Position numbers and translations under genes: made by a program. Shown one piece after another: positions 7,114 through 13,355 of a DNA stretch of 13,355 nucleotides. Within the stretch, counting starts at the first letter, position 1; every line of letters begins with the position of its first letter. The DNA comes from UBA8346 sp050260935 (GTDB taxonomy: Bacteria; Bacillota; UBA4882; UBA8346), in NCBI GenBank assembly GCA_050260935.1, contig JBLNCU010000016.1:1-13355 (forward strand), given 5' to 3'. Under the pieces are notes generated by a model. It saw nothing but the letters and a program-made list of their open reading frames with translations, was not told where the DNA came from and searched no databases.

Positions 7114-8496
7114 TTATAACTGTAAAGATTCACTTATCTTGGGAAATTCTATTATAAAAGTAGTCCCTTTGTTGATCCGGCTTTCAACAGTAATTGTTCC
7201 TCCATGCAATTCCACCATGCGCTTGACAATGGAAAGTCCCAGACCGTTGGAGCTGCTGTTCTGATCCGGCCGGTTTACCACTTTGTAAAACGAGTCGAAG
7301 ATCCGGGCCAGGTGTTGTTCGGCGATCCCGGAACCATCATCCCGGAAAAGGATCTTAGTCTTCCTTTCCGTTTCCCCGAAAATAATCTCCACTTTGTGCA
7401 GTTTATCCGAATGCTTAAGGGAATTGTCGAGCAGGTTTTGAAAAATCTGTTCCAAACGCCGGTAATCGGCGTAGATCAATTGTCCCGGTTCGGCGTCCCA
7501 CAATAATTCGACCTGTTTTCCCTTTAATTTCAGTGAATTTCGTTTGGCAAACTCTTTTAAAAACTGTTGGCAGTCGATTCGGTCGTAACTTAAACTGATG
7601 GTGCCCGCATCGATTCTGGCCAATTCCAGTAGATCTTTTACCAAGTACGAAAGCCGCTCGGTTTCCTCCCAAACGATCTTCAGGTATTCCTGCTGTTTGG
7701 CGGGGCTTAAATGCAACTCTTCCATCTGCAAGGTTTCCACAAAACCTTGAATCGAAGTAAGCGGGGTGGCCAGTTCATGGGAGATGTCAGCCACGAACCT
7801 CCGGCGTTGCTGGTCAATGGCCTTCAATTCCTGGGTGGCTTTTTCAATGGAGGCGGCCATATCGTTAAAAGCCTTTCCTAGCAAGCCAAATTCATCATTA
7901 CCGGAAATGTTGGTGCGGACGCTGTAATCGCCTTTGGATATTTTTTCGACCGCCGTCACCAACTGGGTTGAACGCCAGTATATTTTTTGAAACATAAAAA
8001 ATCCGGCAATCAAGGAAAGCACTATCGATATCAGCATAAATGCGGCCAAGGCCACGGACCCGTTGTTTAAGCGATTATATTCGGTAGCATGATATAGCAC
8101 CAGGTAGCCCGAGGCCCGGGGAAGCTGAAGTCTAATCGCCGAGGCCGGTCTGTTTTGCCGCTCCGGTAAAGTAACCCGTAATAAAAAATTATGGTTATGG
8201 TATACTTTTTGAATTTCAACCTTATTTTTAGTTACAAAATCCAGTTTCAAACGGTTATAAGTTTTATTCTGGTGAGCGATATAAGCCTCCAGATCGAAAT
8301 GGGGGTCTCGCTTGGCTTCCTCCAGGATATTGTTTTTAATGTTTAGAAGCACATCGTGTCGTTCTTTGAGGTAATAGGGAACATTTTGGATGACCAACAA
8401 ACGGAGAAAGAGAAATTGGATAATGTTAAAAGAGGCTAAAAGAATAAAAAAACCCAAAAACAGCCGAAAATAAGAACGCATTTTAGGAATTTTCAT
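7114..8496 (-). CDS. HAMP-domain sensor histidine kinase of a two-component system
   Basis: Membrane sensor kinase of 460 aa. Order: TM1 (about 10-35), extracytoplasmic sensor loop (about 36-146, no recognisable domain), TM2 (about 147-170), HAMP linker (about 171-224), HisKA dimerisation domain with phospho-acceptor H240 in FVADISHELATPLTSIQGF, then HATPase_c. The HATPase has the N box (NLLDNSLKHS, about 354-363), G1 (DDGSGI), F box (FDSFYK) and G2 (GLGLSIVK, about 418-425). There is no PAS domain, so the layout is closer to CpxA/BaeS-type envelope sensors than to Bacillus PhoR. The ATG at 8494-8496 overlaps the response-regulator stop by 14 bp. A TTG one codon earlier is less likely. The kinase would phosphorylate the upstream-encoded regulator. 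Because the efflux genes follow in the same operon, the signal is probably an envelope stress or an exported compound. Confidence 0.94.
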   Translation of the reverse strand: MKIPKMRSYFRLFLGFFILLASFNIIQFLFLRLLVIQNVPYYLKERHDVLLNIKNNILEEAKRDPHFDLEAYIAHQNKTYNRLKLDFVTKNKVEIQKVYHNHNFLLRVTLPERQNRPASAIRLQLPRASGYLVLYHATEYNRLNNGSVALAAFMLISIVLSLIAGFFMFQKIYWRSTQLVTAVEKISKGDYSVRTNISGNDEFGLLGKAFNDMAASIEKATQELKAIDQQRRRFVADISHELATPLTSIQGFVETLQMEELHLSPAKQQEYLKIVWEETERLSYLVKDLLELARIDAGTISLSYDRIDCQQFLKEFAKRNSLKLKGKQVELLWDAEPGQLIYADYRRLEQIFQNLLDNSLKHSDKLHKVEIIFGETERKTKILFRDDGSGIAEQHLARIFDSFYKVVNRPDQNSSSNGLGLSIVKRMVELHGGTITVESRINKGTTFIIEFPKISESLQL

Positions 8497-9178
8497 CAAA
8501 CTTATACCCCACCCCCCAGACGGTAACGATCTTTTGAGGACTGGCCGGATCGTTTTCGATCTTCTTCCGGAGCTGGCTGACGATGCGGTCGATATTCCGG
8601 TCGTAGATGTAGTTTTCTTCTCCCCAGATACGCTCCAGCAATTGCTCCCGTTTAAAGACGATCCCTTTATTCCGCATCAAAAAATAGAGTAAATCAAACT
8701 CCAGTGAAGTTAGAAAAACCCGGTTTCCCTGATGAAGAACCTCCATTTGCGACGGGCGCAGCTCCAAGTCACCGCTTACCAAAGGCGGTTCAACCGTCTC
8801 AGTCTCGCTCCTGGCTAAACGGGGCCTTCGGAGCAGTGTTTTTACTCTGGCCAACAACTCCCGGATGGAAAAAGGCTTGATCACATAATCATCGGCGCCC
8901 ATCTCCAGCCCCAACACCTTATCAATCTCTTCCTGTTTGGCGGTTAGCATAAGAATATAAGTATCATATTTCTCCCGGATCTCTTTGCACACATCGAGTC
9001 CGTTTTTGCCGGGCAGCATCAAATCCAGGATTACCAGATCAGGGGCGATTTTTAAAAACAGATCCAAAGCTGTCATGCCATCAAAGGCTTGATAACACTG
9101 GTAACCTTCCCGTTCCAAGTGCAGCTTGAGGAGGTTGGCGATATTCAACTCATCTTCCACAATCAAGATCTTCGGCAT
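8483..9178 (-). CDS. OmpR/PhoB-family response regulator
   Basis: DNA-binding regulator of 231 aa. The receiver domain (1-120) has acidic residues E8/D9, phospho-acceptor D52 in VILDLMLPG, T79 in LMLTAK and K101 in VIKPFS. A linker of about 15 residues leads to an OmpR-type winged helix (about 134-228), with LTSLEFDLLYFLMRNKG, a recognition-helix region DRNIDRIVSQLRKKIE, and the C-terminal TVWGVGYKF hairpin. Its ATG has GGAG about 8 nt upstream. It is the first gene of the seven-gene operon, and its stop overlaps the kinase start by 14 bp. It probably controls its own operon. Direct repeats of the kind bound by tandem OmpR-family dimers lie about 100 bp upstream. The exact family member (CpxR, PhoP, BaeR or other) cannot be decided by eye. 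Confidence 0.95.
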   Translation of the reverse strand: MPKILIVEDELNIANLLKLHLEREGYQCYQAFDGMTALDLFLKIAPDLVILDLMLPGKNGLDVCKEIREKYDTYILMLTAKQEEIDKVLGLEMGADDYVIKPFSIRELLARVKTLLRRPRLARSETETVEPPLVSGDLELRPSQMEVLHQGNRVFLTSLEFDLLYFLMRNKGIVFKREQLLERIWGEENYIYDRNIDRIVSQLRKKIENDPASPQKIVTVWGVGYKFDENS

Positions 9179-9275
9179 CTTTTTACTCCGTTTTGGTTCT
9201 ATAAAAATCCATTATTCGCAAGTTGAGGATCTAATTACAGATTAGCGCAAAACTTTACCGTTTTATTGAGTTTAC

Positions 9276-9292
9276 TGTTACAAAATTGTTAA
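9276..9292 (-). promoter_or_regulatory. Candidate response-regulator box (11-bp-phased direct repeat)
   Basis: On the minus strand TTAACA (9287-9292), a 5-nt spacer and GTAACA (9276-9281) form a direct repeat with 11-bp phasing, the known format of Bacillus PhoP boxes (TTAACA-N5-TTAACA-like). GTAAA elements, reminiscent of CpxR half-sites, follow at 9271-9275 and 9254-9258. The site lies about 100 bp upstream of the regulator start, where an autoregulatory operator would be expected. The DNA is AT-rich, so chance cannot be excluded. No good -35/-10 pair was found downstream. Confidence 0.4.
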
Positions 9293-9302
9293 GAAGATTC
9301 CC

Positions 9303-9330
9303 TTGCTTAAGAAAAATTCAGTTTTAGAAT
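9303..9330 (+). promoter_or_regulatory. Weak candidate promoter for the larA-like gene
   Basis: TTGCTT (9303-9308) and TAGAAT (9325-9330) are spaced 16 nt apart on the plus strand. The -10 matches 5/6 but the -35 only 3/6. Transcription would start about 95 nt before the TTG start codon. The match is weak, but no better plus-strand pair was seen in the 9179-9432 intergenic region. Confidence 0.25.
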
Positions 9331-9432
9331 AAAAAAACCTCTTCCGATTTCTTGGAAATACGTTTGGTTAGCGTTGGTAATAATAAGTCCTAGTGGCTTT
9401 AAAAACATCCCTGATAAAAAAGAGGTCGAAAT

Positions 9433-10599
9433 TTGCCGTCATCCACTTTTAATTTCGCTTCTCTAAACGCCTGGGTAAAAGAAGGCATCACGGTTGAACT
9501 TTTGAAACCCCACTACCCGGCTGCCTTGGATCCTGTTAAAATCAGACAGATCACCAGGGATAATTTACATTCAATGCTGGATTCAATCTCCGGCTCCGGC
9601 CGGGTGGTTTTAATCCTGGAGGATCCTTCACGCCCCAGCAAAACCGGGCCGGTGGTGGAGGAGATTTGCGGGGCGGTTCAAGAATTACGGGGGGAAGACC
9701 GGGATTTTGAGGTGGTAATCGCCGCGGGAGCCCACTATAATATCCAGGGATCTGCTCTCCAAAAAAAAACCGGAAGGCTAAATTGCCCGGTGACGATTCA
9801 CAACAGCGTCGACAATTTGGGCCTTCTCCGGATCGGGACCAGCAAATCAGGTATACCTTTATATTTTAACAAAAAAGTAGTCACGGCCGACTTCCGTTTA
9901 AGCATCTCCACCATGAACCTTCATCCATTGGCAGGCCTGTCAGCCGGCGGCAAAATCCTCCTGCCGGGAGTGGCCGGTTTGGAAACGATCGAGGCCTTTC
10001 ATAGCCTGCCTTCCGGAGCGCCGGGCGAGTCGCATTCGGCTATGCGGGATCTCATCAACGAGGCGCTGGCTCTGCTGCCCATCAATTATAGCTGGCATCT
10101 ATTATCCAATCCTGAAGGGGAACTTTTAGAAATATTAGGAGGAAGAGTTGCGGAGACCTTTGAAAAATCCGGCGGGAAATTATTGAAAACCGTTACCGTT
10201 AAAAAACCGGAAAAACCAGCCGATATTCTTCTGCTGGGATGTCAGCCTTTTAATTTGAACCTGATCGGTACTTTTAAATCTTTGCATCAGATACCCGGGC
10301 TTCTAAAACCTGGCGGCCGGGTGGTGCTCTTTAACGAAGCCCCCCAGGGAATCGGCTTCCACCACTGGCGCGCTTCAGAAAGGGTTATTCAAGTCCAAAA
10401 AGAACATTACAGCCGTTTGTTAAATCCTTTTCAAGTGGCCGTCTTTTCACCGGCCAGCCGCAACGGAGATTTTCAAAAAATATTCCCGGAAGAGTTTGAA
10501 CTGATTAACACTGTAGATGAACTTGAAGGGTTTATGAACCGCAGTAATTACCAAACCTTAACTGTCTTGCCTTTTGCGCCGGTAACTCTAGTCCTTTAA
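9433..10599 (+). CDS. LarA-family (lactate racemase / DUF2088) protein
   Basis: Probable cytoplasmic enzyme of 388 aa from the family whose founder, LarA, interconverts lactate enantiomers with a nickel-pincer nucleotide bound to a lysine. Family hallmarks by position: the DxTRP-like EDPSRPSKT (63-71), H101 in AAGAHYN, H164 in NLHPLAGLSAGGKILLPG, pincer-anchoring lysine equivalent K174, H190 in EAFHSL, and a C-terminal Rossmann-like half with ADILLLGCQP (263-272) and LKPGGRVVLFNEAPQGIG (291-308). The segment usually GGYPxDxxLYQ is here CQPFNLNLIGT, so substrate contacts differ. It is shorter than LarA (about 425 aa) at the N-terminus. The start is TTG with AGAGG 7 nt upstream. No larB, larC or larE cofactor genes are present in the window. 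It is the only plus-strand gene and ends exactly where the convergent SIS gene ends. A different 2-hydroxyacid racemase or epimerase activity is likely. Confidence 0.85.
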   Translation: MPSSTFNFASLNAWVKEGITVELLKPHYPAALDPVKIRQITRDNLHSMLDSISGSGRVVLILEDPSRPSKTGPVVEEICGAVQELRGEDRDFEVVIAAGAHYNIQGSALQKKTGRLNCPVTIHNSVDNLGLLRIGTSKSGIPLYFNKKVVTADFRLSISTMNLHPLAGLSAGGKILLPGVAGLETIEAFHSLPSGAPGESHSAMRDLINEALALLPINYSWHLLSNPEGELLEILGGRVAETFEKSGGKLLKTVTVKKPEKPADILLLGCQPFNLNLIGTFKSLHQIPGLLKPGGRVVLFNEAPQGIGFHHWRASERVIQVQKEHYSRLLNPFQVAVFSPASRNGDFQKIFPEEFELINTVDELEGFMNRSNYQTLTVLPFAPVTLVL

Positions 10600-11277
10600 T
10601 CAGTCTGGCTGTAACCCAAAAAACTCCGCCTCCAACATAGCCGCCAATGTGTGATAAACCGGCAGGTGCAACTCTTGCACCTGGTAAACGCGGTCCGCCG
10701 GGACCCTGATGAGCACTTCGCAAAATTCCCGTAAACGGCCGCCGTCGCCGCCGGTTAATCCGACGGTGCGCAAGCCCAGACCTTTAGCCACAATCACCGC
10801 TTTTAGAACATTTTCGGAGTTGCCGGAGGCGCTGATGGCCAAAAGCGAGTCCCCATTTTGGCCGTACCCCAACACTTGCTGGGCAAAGATTAAATCGGCC
10901 CCGCAGTCGTTGGAAATAGCGCTGATTAAGGCGGTATTTACCGTCAGGGGATACACCGGCAAAGACCCCTGAAGCCGATCAACCCAGTGGTCGCCATCGC
11001 CCAGAAAGCCTCTTAAATTGGTCTTCAAATACCGGGGCAGGGCTCGCTTGGCCAGAAAACCCTTTACCAACTCGGCGCTGAAATGCCCGGCATCGGCTGC
11101 GCTGCCGCCGTTGCCGCAAACCAGCATTTTATGGCCTTCCGCCAGAGTATGGCGGAAAATGGCATAAGCTTTGGTAATGGATTCGGCACAGACGGCCAAC
11201 TCCGGGTAACGGTTGCTAAGATCGGTCAATAAGCGCTGGATACAGGTCTCCCTTTGAATCATTTCCGGCTTTTCCAT
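10600..11277 (-). CDS. SIS-domain phosphosugar isomerase, GmhA-like
   Basis: Cytoplasmic single-SIS-domain protein of 225 aa. It shows the sugar-phosphate-binding CGNGGSAADAGHFSAEL (54-70) and ISASGNSENVLKA (148-160), a GLTGGDGG loop (173-180), and VQELHLPVYHTLAAMLE (200-216). The last resembles the C-terminal catalytic helix of sedoheptulose-7-phosphate isomerase GmhA, and E69 and H204/H209 are candidate catalytic residues. Relative to the 192-aa E. coli GmhA there is an insertion of roughly 25 residues at about 76-105 (FLAKRALPRYLKTNLRG, FLGDGDHW), a feature I associate with a clostridial GmhA-like group of undetermined substrate. The ATG is supported by GGAGG 9 nt upstream. The gene follows fetB by 62 bp on the same strand and is probably in that transcript. 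Its TGA directly abuts the TAA of the larA-like gene. Heptose supply for envelope glycans is one possibility. Confidence 0.88.
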   Translation of the reverse strand: MEKPEMIQRETCIQRLLTDLSNRYPELAVCAESITKAYAIFRHTLAEGHKMLVCGNGGSAADAGHFSAELVKGFLAKRALPRYLKTNLRGFLGDGDHWVDRLQGSLPVYPLTVNTALISAISNDCGADLIFAQQVLGYGQNGDSLLAISASGNSENVLKAVIVAKGLGLRTVGLTGGDGGRLREFCEVLIRVPADRVYQVQELHLPVYHTLAAMLEAEFFGLQPD

Positions 11278-11339
11278 AATAATTGCCCTCCATCAATACA
11301 CAATATGAGGGCAAAATGGCTTTTGGCACTAAATTGGCT

Positions 11340-12125
11340 TCATTTTTCCGGCCCTTCGAGTAACTGATGACTGGTTGTAAAATAACAACGGTACAGCCAC
11401 AAGGCCACCGTCATCACAGTGATGGCTGTGGCCGCGGCGATCATATACATTACCACTACTTGATAGCGGACAGCCGAATTGGGATTGGTCCCGGCGATGA
11501 TCTGGCCGGTCATCATCCCCGGGAGTTGCACTATTCCCACGGTCATCATCGAACTGATCGTCGGCATCATGGCGGTCTTTAAAGCATCCCGCAGGTAAGG
11601 GTTGACGGCCTGCCTGGCAGTGGCCCCCAGCGATAAAGCCAGCTCTATCTCGCGCCGGTGCCCCTGAATATCAGTGGAAAGCCGGTTAGCGGCTAAAGCC
11701 GCTCCCACCATCGAATTTCCGATAATCATCCCTGCCAGTGGAATTATGTATTGCGGCAAATACCAGGGTCTCACCCGCAAAACAAACCCGATGACAATAG
11801 CTAGAATCAACACGCCTCCAAAAGTAATCCCGGTGGTCAAGATCCAAAACAACCTTCGCCAGCGGACTTTTTGGCGTTTCAAAGCGTTCCATCCGGCCAC
11901 CGTAATCATGATCGCCAAGGCCAGTATCATCCAGTACCAGCGGCGGGTGTCAAAAATGAATTGCAATATGTAACCGACCAGCGTTAATTGAACAAAAGTC
12001 CTGACTGCGCCTATCAGGAGATCTTTCTCCAACCCCAGCCGCTCCTTCAACGACACCAGCAAGGTAACCAGGATCAAAACGGTGGCAAAAGCCAGATTAA
12101 AATTGGAAATATGGATGTAATTCAT
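11340..12125 (-). CDS. fetB: FetB-type (YbbM, UPF0014) ABC transporter permease
   Basis: Polytopic permease of 261 aa with about seven hydrophobic spans (near 12-28, 36-57, 64-78, 93-117, 124-147, 190-212 and 223-245). Family signatures: GAVRTFVQLTLVGYIL (39-54), IIPLAGMIIGNSMVGAA (127-143), the cytoplasmic coupling segment ELALSLGATARQA (161-173) that meets the ATPase, and LPGMMTGQIIAGTNPNSAVRYQ (201-222). In E. coli FetAB exports iron and aids resistance to oxidative stress; that function is transferred here by homology. The start ATG overlaps the fetA stop as ATGA, so translation is coupled. The SIS gene follows 62 bp downstream. Confidence 0.92.
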   Translation of the reverse strand: MNYIHISNFNLAFATVLILVTLLVSLKERLGLEKDLLIGAVRTFVQLTLVGYILQFIFDTRRWYWMILALAIMITVAGWNALKRQKVRWRRLFWILTTGITFGGVLILAIVIGFVLRVRPWYLPQYIIPLAGMIIGNSMVGAALAANRLSTDIQGHRREIELALSLGATARQAVNPYLRDALKTAMMPTISSMMTVGIVQLPGMMTGQIIAGTNPNSAVRYQVVVMYMIAAATAITVMTVALWLYRCYFTTSHQLLEGPEK

Positions 12126-12850
12126 TTAACGCCGCCTCCCGCCAAAAAGTTGCGGGTCTCGGCCCGCCGGGGATTGTTAAATAACTCACTGCTGCTGTTA
12201 AATTCCAATAAACGCCCTTTTTCCAAAAAGGCAGTATAGTCCGAATAATATTCCGCCTGCTGCAGCAGGTGGGTAATGAGCACCGCCGTCAAACCGAGGC
12301 CGGCGCAGAGTCTTTTTAGGAGTTCCAAAATTCCGGCCGCCGACGTTGGATCAAGTGATGCCGTGGGCTCGTCCAGCAATAGGACTTCCGGGTTGGTGGC
12401 TAAGCTTCTGGCAAAGGCCACCCTTTGTTGCTGGCCTACCGAAAGCTGTTCGGCACGGCGCTCGGCTAGCGAAGGCTCCAGTCCGACCATCTCCAGTAAT
12501 TCCCGGACTGGTCTCATTCTGCCGGCCGAATGATTGAATTTGGCGGCGTAATGGATGTTTTCGGCCACCGTACCCGGAAACATCACCGGTATTTGAAAAA
12601 CCATCCCCACTCTGCGCCGCAATTCCAAAACATCGTAGGAGGTAATGGACTGTTCCTTGAAATAGATCATTCCCCCGGTCGGATCCTCCAAACGGTTGAA
12701 CAATCTTAGCAAGGTGCTCTTTCCGGCGCCGGAAGGGCCGATAAAAGCCGTGATTGCCTGTTTGGAAATCTTCAGATCGATACCGCTTAAAACCGGAACC
12801 TTTTCCCCGTTGATTATTTTTAACAAACTTACTCCTTTAAAAAGAAACAT
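12122..12850 (-). CDS. fetA: FetA-type (YbbL) ABC transporter ATPase
   Basis: Cytoplasmic ATPase of 242 aa that energises the FetB permease. Motifs are complete: Walker A GPSGAGKST (38-46), Q-loop Q86 in MVFQIPVMFPGTVAENI (the QxPxLFxGTV pattern typical of FetA/PstB-like proteins), signature LSVGQQQR (136-143), in which valine replaces the usual first glycine, Walker B VLLLDEP (156-162) with E161, D-loop ASLD, and switch H194. It ends four bases into fetB (ATGA overlap). GGAGG lies 11 nt before the ATG, a slightly long spacing. No promoter is evident in the 75 nt between the upstream terminator and this gene. Iron export is inferred from the family and is not shown by the sequence. Confidence 0.92.
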   Translation of the reverse strand: MFLFKGVSLLKIINGEKVPVLSGIDLKISKQAITAFIGPSGAGKSTLLRLFNRLEDPTGGMIYFKEQSITSYDVLELRRRVGMVFQIPVMFPGTVAENIHYAAKFNHSAGRMRPVRELLEMVGLEPSLAERRAEQLSVGQQQRVAFARSLATNPEVLLLDEPTASLDPTSAAGILELLKRLCAGLGLTAVLITHLLQQAEYYSDYTAFLEKGRLLEFNSSSELFNNPRRAETRNFLAGGGVK

Positions 12851-12925
12851 ACAGGCTCAAACCTCCCTCCACAAGCGTGGCCTGCCTCCCCGGGCGCCGA
12901 CCCGCCTCTTTTGCAGGCGTCACAT

Positions 12926-12951
12926 AAAAAACAGCCGAGGTATCTCGGCTG
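12926..12951 (-). terminator. Rho-independent terminator of the CBS-pair gene
   Basis: On the minus strand CAGCCGAG (12944-12951) pairs perfectly with CTCGGCTG (12932-12939) around a 4-nt ATAC loop, and six T follow at once (12926-12931). It begins 8 nt after the stop codon at 12960. This is a textbook intrinsic terminator and separates the CBS gene from fetA. Confidence 0.9.
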
Positions 12952-12959
12952 ATGAATTA

Positions 12960-13355
12960 TTATAGTGAGTGGCCGTACATGTACTCTTCGAGATAACGGT
13001 TTTTTACCTGAATCTCCTGGAGTTGGTATTTGACGATATCGCCGATGGAAATGATCCCGATGATCCCATCCTTGGTGACGATGGGCAGGTGCCGGATGCG
13101 GTTTTGGGTCATTATCCCCATTATGTAGTCGATATCATCCTCGGGAATGGCTACAATCAGATTGGTGGTCATTAAATTAGCCACTTTCTTGGATTTGAGG
13201 GTGTCATAGTCGGTAAAAGCAGCGCGCATAATATCTCTTTCCGAGATTATGCCGACAATTTTCTTTTCGGCATCAACAACAACCAACGAACCGATTTTGT
13301 GCTCGATTAACTTCCCCATGGCGTTAAAAATGGGTTCGTCCGGACTTACTGTAAT
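12960..13355 (-). CDS. CBS-domain pair protein (5' end beyond the window)
   Basis: The reading frame is open to the right edge of the window, so the visible 131 residues are a C-terminal part. The first visible residues are ITVSPDEPIFNAMGKLIEHK, the usual beginning of CBS domain 1, and roughly 10-15 residues (normally V.DIMT..) are missing. The internal ATG at 13317-13319 is not the true start. CBS1 contains IGSLVVVDAEKKIVGIISERDIMRA. CBS2 starts at VANLMTTNLIVAIPEDD and ends RHLPIVTKDGIIGIISIGDIVKY, followed by a helical tail (QLQEIQVKNRYLEEYMYGHSL). Tandem CBS domains commonly bind adenine nucleotides and report energy state. No effector domain is attached in the visible part. A perfect terminator follows, so this is the end of a separate transcription unit. 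Confidence 0.92.
   Translation of the reverse strand: MTVSPDEPIFNAMGKLIEHKIGSLVVVDAEKKIVGIISERDIMRAAFTDYDTLKSKKVANLMTTNLIVAIPEDDIDYIMGIMTQNRIRHLPIVTKDGIIGIISIGDIVKYQLQEIQVKNRYLEEYMYGHSL

Noticed and set aside
8479..8499. Alternative kinase starts (TTG at 8497-8499, ATG at 8479-8481)
   Set aside because: The ATG at 8494-8496 is the better codon next to the TTG. The internal ATG has no Shine-Dalgarno sequence upstream.
9231..9245. Small inverted repeat CTAAT-TACAG-ATTAG in the regulator leader
   Set aside because: The arms are only 5 bp in AT-rich DNA, and it has no clear position relative to a promoter.
13317..13319. ATG as the start of the CBS gene
   Set aside because: The frame continues upstream to the window edge with typical CBS1 sequence (ITVSPDEPIFNA), so this Met is internal.
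1..13355. tRNA/rRNA genes, CRISPR arrays, transposases, integrases or att sites
   Set aside because: No such signals were seen by eye on either strand. The window is filled with ordinary chromosomal genes.

Overview
The window looks like chromosomal DNA of an anaerobic Bacillota-type bacterium (Clostridia or Limnochordia grade). The evidence is strong GGAGG-type ribosome binding sites, a flavodiiron protein with rubredoxin, TTG/ATG starts and moderate GC. Two features hint at a two-membrane (diderm) envelope: a full-length TolC-family outer-membrane factor with a signal peptide, and a GmhA-like phosphosugar isomerase. The taxonomic placement is inference. Almost every gene is on the minus strand. 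The one exception is a LarA-like gene on the plus strand.

Region 1 (1-1820, minus): an oxygen/NO-detoxification pair, rubredoxin followed by the flavodiiron protein FprA. A near-consensus sigma-A promoter (TTGACA-17-TAAAAT) lies about 225 nt upstream of rubredoxin. A 7-bp-arm inverted repeat overlaps its -10 box. The leader between promoter and gene is hairpin-rich and contains what looks like a decayed repeat.

Region 2 (1787-9300, minus): a seven-gene operon read in the order OmpR-type response regulator, HAMP histidine kinase, TolC-family outer-membrane factor, MacA/HlyD-type adaptor, MacB-type ATPase, MacB/FtsX-type permease, and a small exported protein with two LTxxQ-like motifs resembling Spy/CpxP. 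Gaps are short or genes overlap by 14 bp, and a GC-rich hairpin follows the last stop. This reads as a self-contained sensor plus tripartite export module, possibly with a CpxP-like feedback or chaperone component. Direct repeats of the PhoP/CpxR operator type lie upstream of the regulator.

Region 3 (9433-11277): a divergent lactate-racemase-family (LarA/DUF2088) gene on the plus strand. Its stop codon directly abuts, with zero bases between, the stop codon of a convergent SIS-domain (GmhA-like) phosphosugar isomerase.

Region 4 (11278-13355, minus): a FetAB-type (YbbL/YbbM, UPF0014) ABC transporter pair with ATGA coupling, probably co-transcribed with the SIS gene. Upstream is a CBS-pair protein that runs off the right edge of the window and ends in a clear rho-independent terminator. 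No tRNA, rRNA, CRISPR array, transposase or phage gene is visible.
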